This document shows positions 34,120-43,679 of a stretch of DNA of 64,000 nt, in pieces. Location of the stretch: the NCBI GenBank assembly GCA_963810915.1, contig CAWEPH010000006.1, positions 186,001 to 250,000 on the forward strand, in the 5' to 3' direction. Origin of the DNA: JAOUEA01 sp963810915 (GTDB lineage Bacteria; Actinomycetota; UBA4738; HRBIN12). The first letter of the stretch is position 1. Each line of letters starts with the position of its first letter. Below the pieces are notes generated by a model. That model ran no database searches. It had not been told where the DNA came from and worked only from the letters and a program-made list of their open reading frames with translations. A program made the position numbers and the translations under genes.

Positions 34120-36510
34120 TCAACGCTCGGCGGATACCACCGGTTCGCCGTGGGAGAACGTCACCGTGACGGTGCCGTGCTGATCGGTGCGCCAGACCTG
34201 GGCTCCGGTCGCGGCGATCGCGGCCAGGGTTGCCGGCACGGGATGCCCGTAGTCGTTGGGACCCACGCTCACCACGGCCACCTGCGCCTGTACGGCCTGG
34301 AAGAACTCCGGCAGCGAGGTCGCCGCGCCGTGGTGGGGCACCTTCAAGACGTCGGCCCGCAGGTCGACGCCGGCGTCGAGCAGCGCCCGCTGCGCCGGCT
34401 CCTCGGGCTCGGTGGCGAACAACACGGAGTCCTCACCCCGGGTGAGCATCAGCACGAGGGCGTCGTTGTTCGTGTCGGAGTCGGTGCCGGTCCAACAGTC
34501 CTGGGGCGAGAGCACGTCCATCCGCAGATCGCCCACGGTGTAGGTGGCGCCCGCCCGAGGGTTCTGCTCCTCGAGCCCCTCGTCCTCGATGGCCCGCTCG
34601 AGATCGGCGTGGATCGACGATGCGTCGGGGCACCCCGGTTCGAGCACGAGCCCGACCGGGATGCGCGCGAGGACATCGGGCAGGCCGATGATGTGGTCGG
34701 CGTGCGGGTGGCTGGCCACGACGACGTCCAGTCGCTTCACCCCGAGGGCTGCGAGCTCGGTGGCCACCTGCTGCTCGTCGGGACCGCCGTCGACCAGGAT
34801 GGTCGCGCCGGAGGGCGAGGTCACAAGGGCGCTGTCGCCCTGCCCGACGTCGAGGAACCGGACGGTGAGGCCTGAGGGCGTGCCCGCGCTGAGCGCCGTC
34901 GACCAGACGAGCAGCGGCAGCACGCCGACGCCCGCGGCGATCGCACGTTTCGGCGGACGCCACCCGGTGCGGAGCCACGTGGCGACACCCACGAAGAGCG
35001 CCGCGCCCGTCAAGAGCACCAGCGGGCCGCCGCGCGTCGTGACGTACCCGACGGGCGCCTTGGCGAGCGCGTTCGCGACGGTCTCCAGGTACCGCATCGG
35101 CACGAGGGCCACGGCGGCGACCACGCGGCCCGCCGCCGCCCAGGCGAGCCCCACGGTGGAGGCCGCGATCCCCAACAGCAGGGCGGGCGAGACCGCGGGG
35201 AACGCGGCCAGGTTCGCCGCGATCGTGACCCCCGGCACCTCGTGGAAATGGAAGAGCAGCAGGGGGGTGACGCCGAACTGCGCCGCGATCGTGGTGCCGG
35301 CGGCGAGCGCGACGGGCATCGGCAGGAAGCGCCGGAGTCGCTCCGCGAGCGGCGTTGCCAGTGCGACCATGCCCGCCGTGGCCGCCACCGAGAGCTGGAA
35401 CCCGATCGACCAGACGAGCCATGGATCCAGCGCCAGGAGGACGAGCACGGCGGCCGCGAGGATCGAGGCGGTCGAGCGCGGGCGCCCCATCAGCACCCCG
35501 ACGAGGGTGAGCGCGGCCATGACGCCCGCGCGCATGACGGAAGGCTCGGCGCCCGTAAGCACCACGAAGAACGCGACGGTGCCGACCGCGAGCAGGAAAC
35601 GTGGCCACCGCGCCAGACCGAGCCATGCCGCGAGCGCCAGGATCGGCGCGAGCACCATCGCGACGTTCTCGCCGCTCACGACGAGCAAGTGCCCGAGCCC
35701 GGTGGCCTGGAAGTCCCGTGAGAGTCCGGGATCCAGGCGGGAGTCGTCGCCCATCACGAGACCGAGGAGCAAGCCGGCCTCCTTGGGCGGGAACAGACGC
35801 GAGATGGATCGGCCGACGAACGCCCTGAACACCTGCGTGGCACGGACGAACGGGTTGGAGGCGGGGCCTAGCCGTTCGAACTGGTTGGCCTGGAGCTCGG
35901 CAACGATCCCCTTGTGCCGCAATGCCTCCGCGAACCCCGGATCGTCGGGCACGCGGAGAACGCCCTCCAACGCAACCCGGTCCCCACGCACGACCTCGGG
36001 CGCGTCGCCGTCGCCCTGCACCCAGACCGATTCGTGGACCTCGGCGGCGCCTTCGCTCCAGTCCACGCGGGCGAGATCCACGACCGCGTACCAGCCGAAG
36101 GTCCCGACCGACGGATCCTCTCGAAGCGACCCTGTGGCCTCGATGCGCGCCGATCCCAGCCGCGCGAGCAAGGTTCCATCGAGCCGCGCGTCCGCGAGAC
36201 CGGCCCATGCGATGGCCAACATCAGGAGCCCGAGGAGCGCCAGCGCGGCGGCGCCGAGTCCCCCTCGCCGCGCGGGCGGGGGCTCCCCCGCGAGCGCCGT
36301 CAGCGAGGGCGGCTCCCGGGCCGCGAGCCGTGCCCGGTCGATGGGCGAGCGGTCTCTTCGTGGGGGCGCGGCGGCCAACCAGGAGCCCGCGAGGGCGCCG
36401 ACCCCGAGCGCCGCCCAGGCCCACGGCCCGAAGACGGCAGGCCGGACCTGCCAGAGCAGCAGCCCCGCCCAGAAGGCGGCGGCCGCCGACGGCATGGTCC
36501 ACCCGCTCAC
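34120..36510 (-). CDS. comEC: ComEC/Rec2 DNA-uptake channel protein
   Basis: Transports single-stranded DNA across the membrane in natural transformation. 796 residues: N-terminal helices, a soluble OB-like part (about 130-220), the Competence transmembrane domain (GLGHLLVVSGENVAMVLAPI, LTGAEPSVMRAGVMAALTLV), and a C-terminal metallo-beta-lactamase-like domain (FLDVGQGDSALV, ASHPHADHIIGLP). The GTG start overlaps the comEA stop (GTGA). Confidence 0.94.
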   Translation of the reverse strand: MSGWTMPSAAAAFWAGLLLWQVRPAVFGPWAWAALGVGALAGSWLAAAPPRRDRSPIDRARLAAREPPSLTALAGEPPPARRGGLGAAALALLGLLMLAIAWAGLADARLDGTLLARLGSARIEATGSLREDPSVGTFGWYAVVDLARVDWSEGAAEVHESVWVQGDGDAPEVVRGDRVALEGVLRVPDDPGFAEALRHKGIVAELQANQFERLGPASNPFVRATQVFRAFVGRSISRLFPPKEAGLLLGLVMGDDSRLDPGLSRDFQATGLGHLLVVSGENVAMVLAPILALAAWLGLARWPRFLLAVGTVAFFVVLTGAEPSVMRAGVMAALTLVGVLMGRPRSTASILAAAVLVLLALDPWLVWSIGFQLSVAATAGMVALATPLAERLRRFLPMPVALAAGTTIAAQFGVTPLLLFHFHEVPGVTIAANLAAFPAVSPALLLGIAASTVGLAWAAAGRVVAAVALVPMRYLETVANALAKAPVGYVTTRGGPLVLLTGAALFVGVATWLRTGWRPPKRAIAAGVGVLPLLVWSTALSAGTPSGLTVRFLDVGQGDSALVTSPSGATILVDGGPDEQQVATELAALGVKRLDVVVASHPHADHIIGLPDVLARIPVGLVLEPGCPDASSIHADLERAIEDEGLEEQNPRAGATYTVGDLRMDVLSPQDCWTGTDSDTNNDALVLMLTRGEDSVLFATEPEEPAQRALLDAGVDLRADVLKVPHHGAATSLPEFFQAVQAQVAVVSVGPNDYGHPVPATLAAIAATGAQVWRTDQHGTVTVTFSHGEPVVSAER

Positions 36511-37154
36511 ACGGTGACCTGGGGCCGGAGCTCCTCCAGCGTGGCAGGACCGATCCCGCTCACGTCCATCAGATCGTCGACGGAGGCGAACGGGCCGTGT
36601 TCCGTGCGGTACTGGATGATGGCGGCGGCGGTCACGGGACCCACGCCGCTCAACGTCTCCAGCTCGGTCTCGCTCGCGGTGTTGATGTTCACCAGGGCCG
36701 CTCCACCGGCGGTGGTCCCGGTGCCGGTCGCGCCCGTCGAGGTACCGGCCGGGGCCGGGGCCGCGCCCTCCTTCGCCACGATGACCTGTGTGCCGTCGGT
36801 GAGCGGCGCGGCGAGGTTCAACAGGGTGAGGTCGGCGCCCTCCCGCGCCCCGCCCGCGCGGGTCAGGGCGTCGACCACCCGGTCGCCGGCCTCGAACTCG
36901 TAGACCCCGGGCTTGCGCACCCACCCCGTCACGTCGACGATGATCGGCGCGGCCGACGGGCTCCCGCTCGACACCGCCGCGGACCCGGATCCCGATGCGA
37001 CCGCCGGTAGCGCCGGCGACGCCGCGAGCGCCACGGGCTTGGGCAGGGAGCGCGCGTACCAGAGCCCCGCACCGCCGAGGGTGACGACCACCACGAGGAT
37101 CAGCCCCGCAAGCTCCCCGCGGGAAAGCGTATCCAGCCGTTCCCTGATCCCCAT
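36507..37154 (-). CDS. comEA: ComEA DNA-binding receptor
   Basis: Membrane-anchored DNA receptor for uptake. 215 residues: one N-terminal helix (about 15-37), a SLBB domain (VDVTGWVRKPGVYEFEAGDR), a Gly/Thr linker, and a C-terminal helix-hairpin-helix pair (VNINTASETELETLSGVGP, DLMDVSGIGPATLEELRP). A TAGCGT box 7 nt before the ATG implies a leaderless transcript, with a CRP-like palindrome upstream. Confidence 0.94.
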   Translation of the reverse strand: MGIRERLDTLSRGELAGLILVVVVTLGGAGLWYARSLPKPVALAASPALPAVASGSGSAAVSSGSPSAAPIIVDVTGWVRKPGVYEFEAGDRVVDALTRAGGAREGADLTLLNLAAPLTDGTQVIVAKEGAAPAPAGTSTGATGTGTTAGGAALVNINTASETELETLSGVGPVTAAAIIQYRTEHGPFASVDDLMDVSGIGPATLEELRPQVTV

Positions 37155-37161
37155 GCGCGGG

Positions 37162-37204
37162 ACGCTATCGAGGGAGGTACGACTGGACCGTGACCTGGGT
37201 CACG
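37162..37204 (-). promoter_or_regulatory. Putative CRP/FNR-activated promoter of comEA-comEC
   Basis: Palindrome CGTGAC-CTGG-GTCACG (37189-37204) centred 29.5 bp upstream of TAGCGT (37162-37167), which is followed by seven bases and the comEA ATG. The palindrome would be centred near -41.5, as at the M15 peptidase promoter. Confidence 0.5.
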
Positions 37205-37215
37205 CGGAGCGGGAG

Positions 37216-39675
37216 CTACTTCGTGACGAAGTTCACGAGGCGGGGAGCGCGCACGATCTCCTTGTGCACGACGCGGCCGTCCAGCGCGCGGACGACCCCG
37301 TCGGCGGCGCGGGCGGCCTCGAGCGCGGCGTCCTCGCCGATGTCGGCGGCAACCTCGAGCTTGGCGCGGACCTTCCCGTCGACCTGCACCACCATCGTGA
37401 CCGTGTCCTCGACGACGAGGGCGGGGTCGAACCGCGGCCACGTGGACACGTGCACCGACGACCCCTCCCCGATCACCTCCCGCCACAGCTCCTCGGCGGC
37501 GAACGGCGCGAACGGCGCGAGCATCTGGGTGAGGACCCGCGCGGCGTCGAGGGCGCCGCCGCCTGCGTCGAGCGCCGCCCGCATCGCGTTCGTGAGCACC
37601 TGCAGCTTGGAGATGGCGGTGTTGAACCGGAAGCGATCGAGATCCTCGGTCACCCCCTTGACGGTCCGGTGGGTGAGGCGGACGAGGGTCTCGGGCTCGG
37701 CCACGTCCGCGCCCCGCACGACCGCCTCGTCCACGGCCGTGAAGACCCGCCCGAGCCAGGCGTGGACGCCGGGCCGACGATCGGGGTCGTCACCCGAGAT
37801 GAGCTTCCAGTCGATGTCGTCCTCGAAGGGGCCGGCGAACAGCATCATCAGGCGCATCGAGTCGGCGCCCCAGCGCTCGATGAGCGGCATCGGCTCCACG
37901 ATGTTGCCCTTCGACTTGCTCATCGACCCGCCGTCGTAGATCACCTGCCCCTGGTTCATCAGCCGGAGCATGGGCTCGGTGAAGCCCACCATGCCCATGT
38001 CGAACAGGACCTTCGTGACGAACCGGCAGTAGAGGAGGTGCAGGATCGCGTGCTCCACCCCCCCGACGTACTGCCCCACCGGCATCCAGCGCTCGACGTC
38101 CTCGGGGCGGAACGGGCCGTCCTCGTAGCCGGGCGAGCAGTAGCGGTAGTAGTACCAGCTCGAATCCACGAACGTATCCATCGTGTCCGTGTCGCGCTCC
38201 GCCGCGCCGCCGCAGGTCGGGCACGACACATGCTTCCACGTGGGATGGCGCGCGAGCGGCGACTCGCCGCCCAGCCGGAAGTCGGCATCCTCCGGGAGCC
38301 GGACCGGCAGGTCGTCGTCGGGCACCGGCACCTCGCCGCACGTCGGGCAGTGGATGATCGGGATCGGCGCGCCCCAGTATCGTTGACGGGACAGCAGCCA
38401 GTCCCGCAGCCGGAAGTTCACCTCGCCGCGCCCGCGACCCTCAACCTCCAGCCACGCGATCACCTTCCCGATGGACGCCGGCGACGGCTCGCCGTCGAAG
38501 GGCCCGCTGTTCACCATCACGCCCTCGCCGGGCAACGCCTCGGTCATCGCGTCGGGATCGATCGCTGCGTCGGCGTCGGGCTGGACCACCACCCGCACCG
38601 GCAGGCCGTGCTGGCGCGCGAACGCGAAGTCGCGCTCGTCGTGCGCGGGCACCGCCATGATGGCCCCGGTCCCGTATTCCATCAGCACGTATGGAGCCGC
38701 GAAGCACGGCACGCGCTCGCCGTTCACCGGGTTGACGGCATGCACGCCCAGCGCGACGCCGTCCTTCGTGTCGGCCTCCTCGCGGCTCGCCAGGGAGTTC
38801 GCCCGCGCCGTCTCGATCAGCGGCTCGAGCTCCCCGAGGGAGCCCCCCAGCTCGGCGAGCCGACGCACGGCGGGATGCTCCACGGAGAAGACGAAGAACG
38901 TCACGCCCCACAGCGTGTCTGGGCGGGTCGTGAAGACCGGGATCTCCTCGCCCGTCTCCTCGATCGTGAAGACCACGCGGGCGCCCTCACTGCGCCCGAT
39001 CCAGTTCCGCTGCATCGTGATGACCCGCTCGGGCCAGTCCACCAGCTCGTCCACGTCGTCGAGCAGGCGCTGCGCGTAGTCGGTGATCTTGAAGAACCAC
39101 TGCGTGAGGTCGCGCCGCTCCACCATCGTCCCGCAACGTTCGCACCGGCCGGCGATCACCTGTTCGTTGGCCAGCACGGTCTTGTCCTTGGGACACCAGT
39201 TGACCGGCGAGTTCTTCCGGTACGCCAGCCCGCGCTCGAAGAACCGCGTGAAGAGCCACTGGGTCCACCGGTAGTACTCGGGGTCGCTCGTGTGCAGGCG
39301 TCGCGTCCAGTCGAAGGACATGCCCATCCGCTTGAACGACGCCGCCTGCTGCTCGATGTTGACGTCGGTCCAGTCCTGCGGCGCGACTCCGCGTTTGATG
39401 GCGGCGTTCTCCGCCGGCAGGCCGAAGGAGTCCCACCCGATGGGATGCAGGACGTTGTTCCCCGTCATCGCCTTGTAGCGCGCGACCGTGTCGCCGCCGC
39501 TGAAGGCTTCGGCGTGCCCCATATGCAGATCGCCGGAGGGATACGGGAACATGTCGAGCGCATAGAACCGCGGCCGGCGGTCCTCCGGATCCTCGGAGGC
39601 CAGGTACAGGCTCTCCTCCTCCCAGACACGCTGCCACTTCGGCTCGATCTCGGACGCGTCGTATCGTCGGCTCAT
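37216..39675 (-). CDS. leuS: Leucyl-tRNA synthetase
   Basis: Charges tRNA-Leu. 819 residues; class I HIGH-type motif (YPSGDLHMGHAEAF), editing CP1 domain (TTRPDTLWGVTFFVF), zinc-type Cys pairs (CPKD, CERCG, CPTCG) and KMSKS-type motif (GSMSKSKGN). A TACCAT box lies 9 nt before the ATG. Confidence 0.96.
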   Translation of the reverse strand: MSRRYDASEIEPKWQRVWEEESLYLASEDPEDRRPRFYALDMFPYPSGDLHMGHAEAFSGGDTVARYKAMTGNNVLHPIGWDSFGLPAENAAIKRGVAPQDWTDVNIEQQAASFKRMGMSFDWTRRLHTSDPEYYRWTQWLFTRFFERGLAYRKNSPVNWCPKDKTVLANEQVIAGRCERCGTMVERRDLTQWFFKITDYAQRLLDDVDELVDWPERVITMQRNWIGRSEGARVVFTIEETGEEIPVFTTRPDTLWGVTFFVFSVEHPAVRRLAELGGSLGELEPLIETARANSLASREEADTKDGVALGVHAVNPVNGERVPCFAAPYVLMEYGTGAIMAVPAHDERDFAFARQHGLPVRVVVQPDADAAIDPDAMTEALPGEGVMVNSGPFDGEPSPASIGKVIAWLEVEGRGRGEVNFRLRDWLLSRQRYWGAPIPIIHCPTCGEVPVPDDDLPVRLPEDADFRLGGESPLARHPTWKHVSCPTCGGAAERDTDTMDTFVDSSWYYYRYCSPGYEDGPFRPEDVERWMPVGQYVGGVEHAILHLLYCRFVTKVLFDMGMVGFTEPMLRLMNQGQVIYDGGSMSKSKGNIVEPMPLIERWGADSMRLMMLFAGPFEDDIDWKLISGDDPDRRPGVHAWLGRVFTAVDEAVVRGADVAEPETLVRLTHRTVKGVTEDLDRFRFNTAISKLQVLTNAMRAALDAGGGALDAARVLTQMLAPFAPFAAEELWREVIGEGSSVHVSTWPRFDPALVVEDTVTMVVQVDGKVRAKLEVAADIGEDAALEAARAADGVVRALDGRVVHKEIVRAPRLVNFVTK

Positions 39676-39712
39676 CGCGGCTAGATGGTAACGAACCGCG
39701 TGCGGGGTACCT

Positions 39713-41842
39713 TCAGGCGGGGTGGACGTCGGGGGGCTTCAGCCCGCCCTCGCGGCGCGCGAGCGCCGGGATCTCTTGGGCCGGGACCGGTCGTGAGAAG
39801 AGGAACCCCTGGGCCAGGCGGCACCCGTTGGAGCGCAGGAAGACATATTCGCCGTAGGTCTCGATGCCTTCCGCGAGCGGCGTCATGTCGAGGCTCTGCG
39901 CCAGCTGGATCATCGCGCGCACCATCCCCGCGAGGCCGAGGTCCTTGTCCACGTCGCGCACGAACGCCTGGTCGATCTTGAGGATGTCGACCGGCATGTG
40001 CTTCAGCCGCGCAAGCGAGGAGTACCCCGTGCCGAAGTCGTCGATCGCGAGGGTGAGGCCCCACGCATGGAGCTCGTTCAGGATCTTCTGCGTCCGGTCG
40101 GGGTCGGCCATCGCTGTCGACTCGGTGATCTCGACGACCACCCGATGCGGATCGACGCCTGCACCGCTCAGCTTGCCCAGGATCTTGTCCGCGAGGTGGG
40201 CAGACCAGAGCTGACGAGGCGAGAGGTTGAACGAGACCTCGAGATCGAGACCCTCGGCGGCCCAGGCCCGTTGCTGGCCGGCCATCTCGTCGATGACCCA
40301 GTCGCCGATCGCCTCGATCAGGCCGAGCTCCTCGGCGAGCGGGATGAACTCTCCCGGAGGCACGATGCCGCCGTTGGGCTCCTGCCACCGGATCAGGGCC
40401 TCGACGCCTATCACGCGGCAGTCCGAGAGGTCGAGGATCGGCTGGTAGTGCAGCACCCAGTTCTGGTGCTCCGAGGCCCGGCGCAGGCGCGTGCTGAACG
40501 AGAGCTTCTCCATCGGGTCCTCGCCGCCCGTCGCGTAGATGACGTACCCGCCCGGCTCGAGCTTCTTGGACTGGTACATCGCGGTGTCGGCGTTCTTCAG
40601 GAGGGTGTCGGCGTCGAGGGCGTCCTGCGGGAAGAGCGAGATGCCGATCGACCCGCTCGCGATGAACTCCGTGCCGTTCAGGTGGAACGGCTCCTGCATC
40701 GCGCGGTGCACGCGTGAGGCCACGGACTCCGCCACGAGCATCGCCATGTCGGTGCCGGGCAGCGAGGGGTTCACGCCCCGTTCGATGTCGGAGAGCAGCA
40801 GGAGGAACTCGTCGCCGCCCTGACGCGCCACGAGGTCCGTCTCCCGCGTGCAGCCCTTCAGACGCTCCGCGAGCTGCGCGAGCAGCATGTCCCCCGCGTG
40901 GTGCCCGAGCGAGTCGTTCACGAGCTTGAAGTTGTCGAGGTCGAGGAAGAGCACGCCCACCGCGAGGTCGTGGCGGCGCGCCCGCGCGATCGCCGTCTCG
41001 AGCATCTCCTCGAAGAACGCCCGGTTCGGCAGGCCCGTGAGCTTGTCGTGATACGCCAGGTACGCGATCTGCTCCTCGGCGTTCTTGCGCTCGGTGATGT
41101 CGAAGATGATGCCCTGGATCAGCCAGGGGTGCCCTTCCTCGTCGCGGATGGGATACGCCTGCTCCAGCACCCATCGCACCGTGCCGTCCTCGTGCACCAT
41201 GCGGTACTCGTGGTTCAAGGTGGTGTGCTCGTTGTACGCCTCGAGGTACTCGTCCCAGACGCGATCGATGTCGTCGGCGTGGACGTGGCGTCGCCAGCAG
41301 TAGGGGTCCTCCAGCCAGGCTTCCTGACTCACCCCCAAGAGTTGGGTGACCTGGGGACTCACGTAGATCGAGTCGGCGTTCTCGTCCACCGGGTCGAGAT
41401 AGACGACGGCGGGGATCTGCTCCACCAACGCCCGATACTTGGCCTCCGCCTCGTAGCGAGCCTCGCGGCCCGCCTGGAGGTCGCTCGCGTCGCGCAGGGT
41501 CACCACGATGAACCGCTCGGGCCCGTCGATCGTCCCCAGGTGGACCTCGACCGGGACCTCGGTCCCGTCCGCACGACGACAGATCGACTCGAACCGGGTG
41601 CCCGGCGTGCCCTCGATCAGCTCGCTCGCGATCAGCAGCTCGACGGGCTTGCCGACCAGCTCCACGCGCGTGAACCCGGTGAGCCGCTCGGCGTGCGCGT
41701 TGGCGAACACGATCTGCCCGTCCGACGCCGCCACGACGAGACACTCCGGGGTCGCCTCCAGGAGGGAGCCCGGCTCGATCAGGGTGGCCAGGCGGGAGAG
41801 CGCGGACGCCCTCGTGGCGGCGTCCTCGGTTCCCATCACCAT
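39713..41842 (-). CDS. PAS-PAS-GGDEF-EAL cyclic-di-GMP signalling protein
   Basis: 709 residues, no membrane helices. Two PAS domains (about 28-130 and 140-265; the second ends IIFDITERKNAEEQ), GGDEF (about 275-445) and EAL (about 455-705). The GGDEF motif is intact (RQGGDEF) with an RETD inhibitory site five residues upstream. The EAL catalytic residues look intact (GVEALIRW, VVEITES, DDFGTGYSSL, LKIDQAFV), so both synthesis and breakdown of c-di-GMP are possible. Alone in its transcription unit; PAS ligand unknown. Confidence 0.93.
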   Translation of the reverse strand: MVMGTEDAATRASALSRLATLIEPGSLLEATPECLVVAASDGQIVFANAHAERLTGFTRVELVGKPVELLIASELIEGTPGTRFESICRRADGTEVPVEVHLGTIDGPERFIVVTLRDASDLQAGREARYEAEAKYRALVEQIPAVVYLDPVDENADSIYVSPQVTQLLGVSQEAWLEDPYCWRRHVHADDIDRVWDEYLEAYNEHTTLNHEYRMVHEDGTVRWVLEQAYPIRDEEGHPWLIQGIIFDITERKNAEEQIAYLAYHDKLTGLPNRAFFEEMLETAIARARRHDLAVGVLFLDLDNFKLVNDSLGHHAGDMLLAQLAERLKGCTRETDLVARQGGDEFLLLLSDIERGVNPSLPGTDMAMLVAESVASRVHRAMQEPFHLNGTEFIASGSIGISLFPQDALDADTLLKNADTAMYQSKKLEPGGYVIYATGGEDPMEKLSFSTRLRRASEHQNWVLHYQPILDLSDCRVIGVEALIRWQEPNGGIVPPGEFIPLAEELGLIEAIGDWVIDEMAGQQRAWAAEGLDLEVSFNLSPRQLWSAHLADKILGKLSGAGVDPHRVVVEITESTAMADPDRTQKILNELHAWGLTLAIDDFGTGYSSLARLKHMPVDILKIDQAFVRDVDKDLGLAGMVRAMIQLAQSLDMTPLAEGIETYGEYVFLRSNGCRLAQGFLFSRPVPAQEIPALARREGGLKPPDVHPA

Positions 41843-41946
41843 GACGGAAGCTCCTGCACGGTCATGGATCGTTCATCGACCCGGGAGCGGCCCGACCTGA
41901 GGATCGGTGCGTGGGTTCGCGGGCGGGTATGCGCCGGCTCCTCGCC

Positions 41947-41952
41947 TAGGCT
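41947..41952 (+). promoter_or_regulatory. -10 box TAGGCT of leaderless SRPBCC gene
   Basis: TAGGCT, six bases (GGAGGT), ATG. The purine-rich six bases could also act as a ribosome site if transcription starts further upstream. Confidence 0.4.
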
Positions 41953-41958
41953 GGAGGT

Positions 41959-42402
41959 ATGACCCACCGCGTGCGCCGCGTGATCGAGACCCCCTGTCTC
42001 CGGGAGGTGGCCTTCGACTTCGTGGCCGACTTCTCCACGACGCAGACGTGGGACCCGGGGATCACACGCGCCCGCCGCCTCGACGAGGGCGCGATCGAGG
42101 TGGGGAGCCGGTTCGAGCTGGTGTCGCGGTTCAACACCACCGAACAGACCCTCGTCTATGAGATCACGGAGCTCGCGCGGGCCGCGCGCGTGGTGCTCGT
42201 CGGCGACGGGGGCAACTTCCACGGGGTGGACACCATCTCGTTCGCGCCGCGGGACGAGGGCGGCACCGTGGTGACCTATGAAGCCGACCTGTCGTTGAGG
42301 GGCGTGGCCCGGCTGGTGGAACCGTTCATCGGGGGGAAGCTCGACGCGATGAGCGATCGCGCCGTGTCCGGCCTCAAGGCCGCGCTGGACGCCAAGGCCT
42401 GA
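41959..42402 (+). CDS. SRPBCC-fold (polyketide cyclase-like) protein
   Basis: 147 residues with the START/SRPBCC pattern: VIETPCLREVAFDFVADFS at the N terminus, strands with VGSRFELVSRF, and a long C-terminal helix. Such proteins bind hydrophobic ligands; the ligand is unknown. Converges with the saccharopine dehydrogenase-like gene, 11 nt apart. Confidence 0.85.
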   Translation: MTHRVRRVIETPCLREVAFDFVADFSTTQTWDPGITRARRLDEGAIEVGSRFELVSRFNTTEQTLVYEITELARAARVVLVGDGGNFHGVDTISFAPRDEGGTVVTYEADLSLRGVARLVEPFIGGKLDAMSDRAVSGLKAALDAKA

Positions 42403-42413
42403 GCCCGCCGACC

Positions 42414-43649
42414 TCAGCCTCCGGGCGTCATCTCCGTCATGCCCCAGGGGCTGCCGTACGCGTTCATCAGGTCCATGAAGGGGATCGGATCGAAGGCCTC
42501 CGGGCCCAGGACCCCGCTCCCCGACCATGCCCCGTTCGCCAGCAGCTCCAGCGCGATGACCGGGTTGATCGCCGTCTGCCAGGTGACCGCCTGCGCTCCG
42601 TCCTCGGCCCACGTCTGCTCGGTGTCGACCACGTGGTACAGGTAGACCTCTCGGGGGTTGCCGTCGATCCCTGTCCCGCTCACCCAGGCGCCCGCGCAGG
42701 TCTTCCCCGTCATCTCCTCGCCCAGGAACGCCGGGTCGGGCAGGACCGCAGCCACCACGTCGCGCGGGCTGACCTCGACGCCCCGCACGTTCACCTTGGC
42801 CACCTTGTCCAGGCCGAGCATGTGGAGCGTCTCGAGGACCCGGATGAACGCATCGCCCAGGCCGTACTTGAAGGTCACGCGCCCGCAGTCGATCCAGCGA
42901 GGGACGAGGAGCACCTCCTCGTGCTCGACGTTGACGCACTCGACGTCGCCGATCCCCTCGGGGAACCGGAACACCTCCGGCTCGGAGAAGGGCGGCGTCG
43001 TGAACCAGCCCCCATCCACGTCGCTGCGTGCCCGCTCCCAGATCACCGGCGGGTTCAGGCACTCCTCGATCGTGGTCCAGATGCTGAAGGTCGGCGCGAA
43101 CGCATGCCCTTTGATCTCGAGGTTCGCCCCGTCGCGGATGCCGATCTCGTCGACCTCGCTGAAGAGGTGCTCGGCCGCGTACTTCGCGAAGACGTCCGCC
43201 GCGCCCGGCTCGATCCCGATGCCCACCAGCGCGAGCCTGCCGCGGTCCTCCCACAGGTCCGCCATCCCGAACTGGGCGTCGCCGAGCTTCTTACCCACCC
43301 GCTCGTGCGGCCGCTCCGCGTGGGGTTCCGAGAGCGACATCGCCATGTCCAGGTAGTCGACGCCGGCGTCCAACGCACCGTTGAACACGGGCATCACGAA
43401 CCTCGGGTCGGCGGCGTTGAGGATCACATCCACCTTGCGAGCGCGCGCGAGATCGGCAACCTGCGTCGAGTCGGTGGCGTCCACCTTGGCGGCCGAGAAC
43501 CTGCCGTCGTGGCCGTAGCGATCGACGACGCGCTGGGCACGCGTCTCGTCCAGGTCCGCGAAGACGATGTGTTCGAAGAAGTCGCGGCGCGCGGCGATCG
43601 GGGCGAACGCCGCGCCCACGCCGCCGCTCCCCACCACCAGCACCCTCAT
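42414..43649 (-). CDS. Saccharopine dehydrogenase-family oxidoreductase
   Basis: 411 residues with an N-terminal Rossmann motif (VLVVGSGGVGAAFAPIAARR) and the catalytic-domain pattern of saccharopine dehydrogenase-like proteins (GVDYLDMAMS, VGIGIEPGAADVF). It may act in lysine or polyamine-type amino acid metabolism (the family includes carboxynorspermidine dehydrogenase), but the substrate is not determined. TAGACT six nt before the ATG suggests a leaderless start. Confidence 0.88.
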   Translation of the reverse strand: MRVLVVGSGGVGAAFAPIAARRDFFEHIVFADLDETRAQRVVDRYGHDGRFSAAKVDATDSTQVADLARARKVDVILNAADPRFVMPVFNGALDAGVDYLDMAMSLSEPHAERPHERVGKKLGDAQFGMADLWEDRGRLALVGIGIEPGAADVFAKYAAEHLFSEVDEIGIRDGANLEIKGHAFAPTFSIWTTIEECLNPPVIWERARSDVDGGWFTTPPFSEPEVFRFPEGIGDVECVNVEHEEVLLVPRWIDCGRVTFKYGLGDAFIRVLETLHMLGLDKVAKVNVRGVEVSPRDVVAAVLPDPAFLGEEMTGKTCAGAWVSGTGIDGNPREVYLYHVVDTEQTWAEDGAQAVTWQTAINPVIALELLANGAWSGSGVLGPEAFDPIPFMDLMNAYGSPWGMTEMTPGG

Positions 43650-43655
43650 GCTCGG

Positions 43656-43661
43656 AGTCTA
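43656..43661 (-). promoter_or_regulatory. -10 box TAGACT of leaderless saccharopine dehydrogenase-like gene
   Basis: TAGACT, six bases, ATG. A CTGACC hexamer 16 bp upstream is a fair -35. Confidence 0.5.
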
Positions 43662-43679
43662 GCCGAGCCCCTCGGGCGG

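Noticed and set aside
34544..36517. Ser/Arg-rich plus-strand frame over comEC
   Set aside because: Antisense shadow of comEC; composition typical of the reverse frame of a membrane protein.
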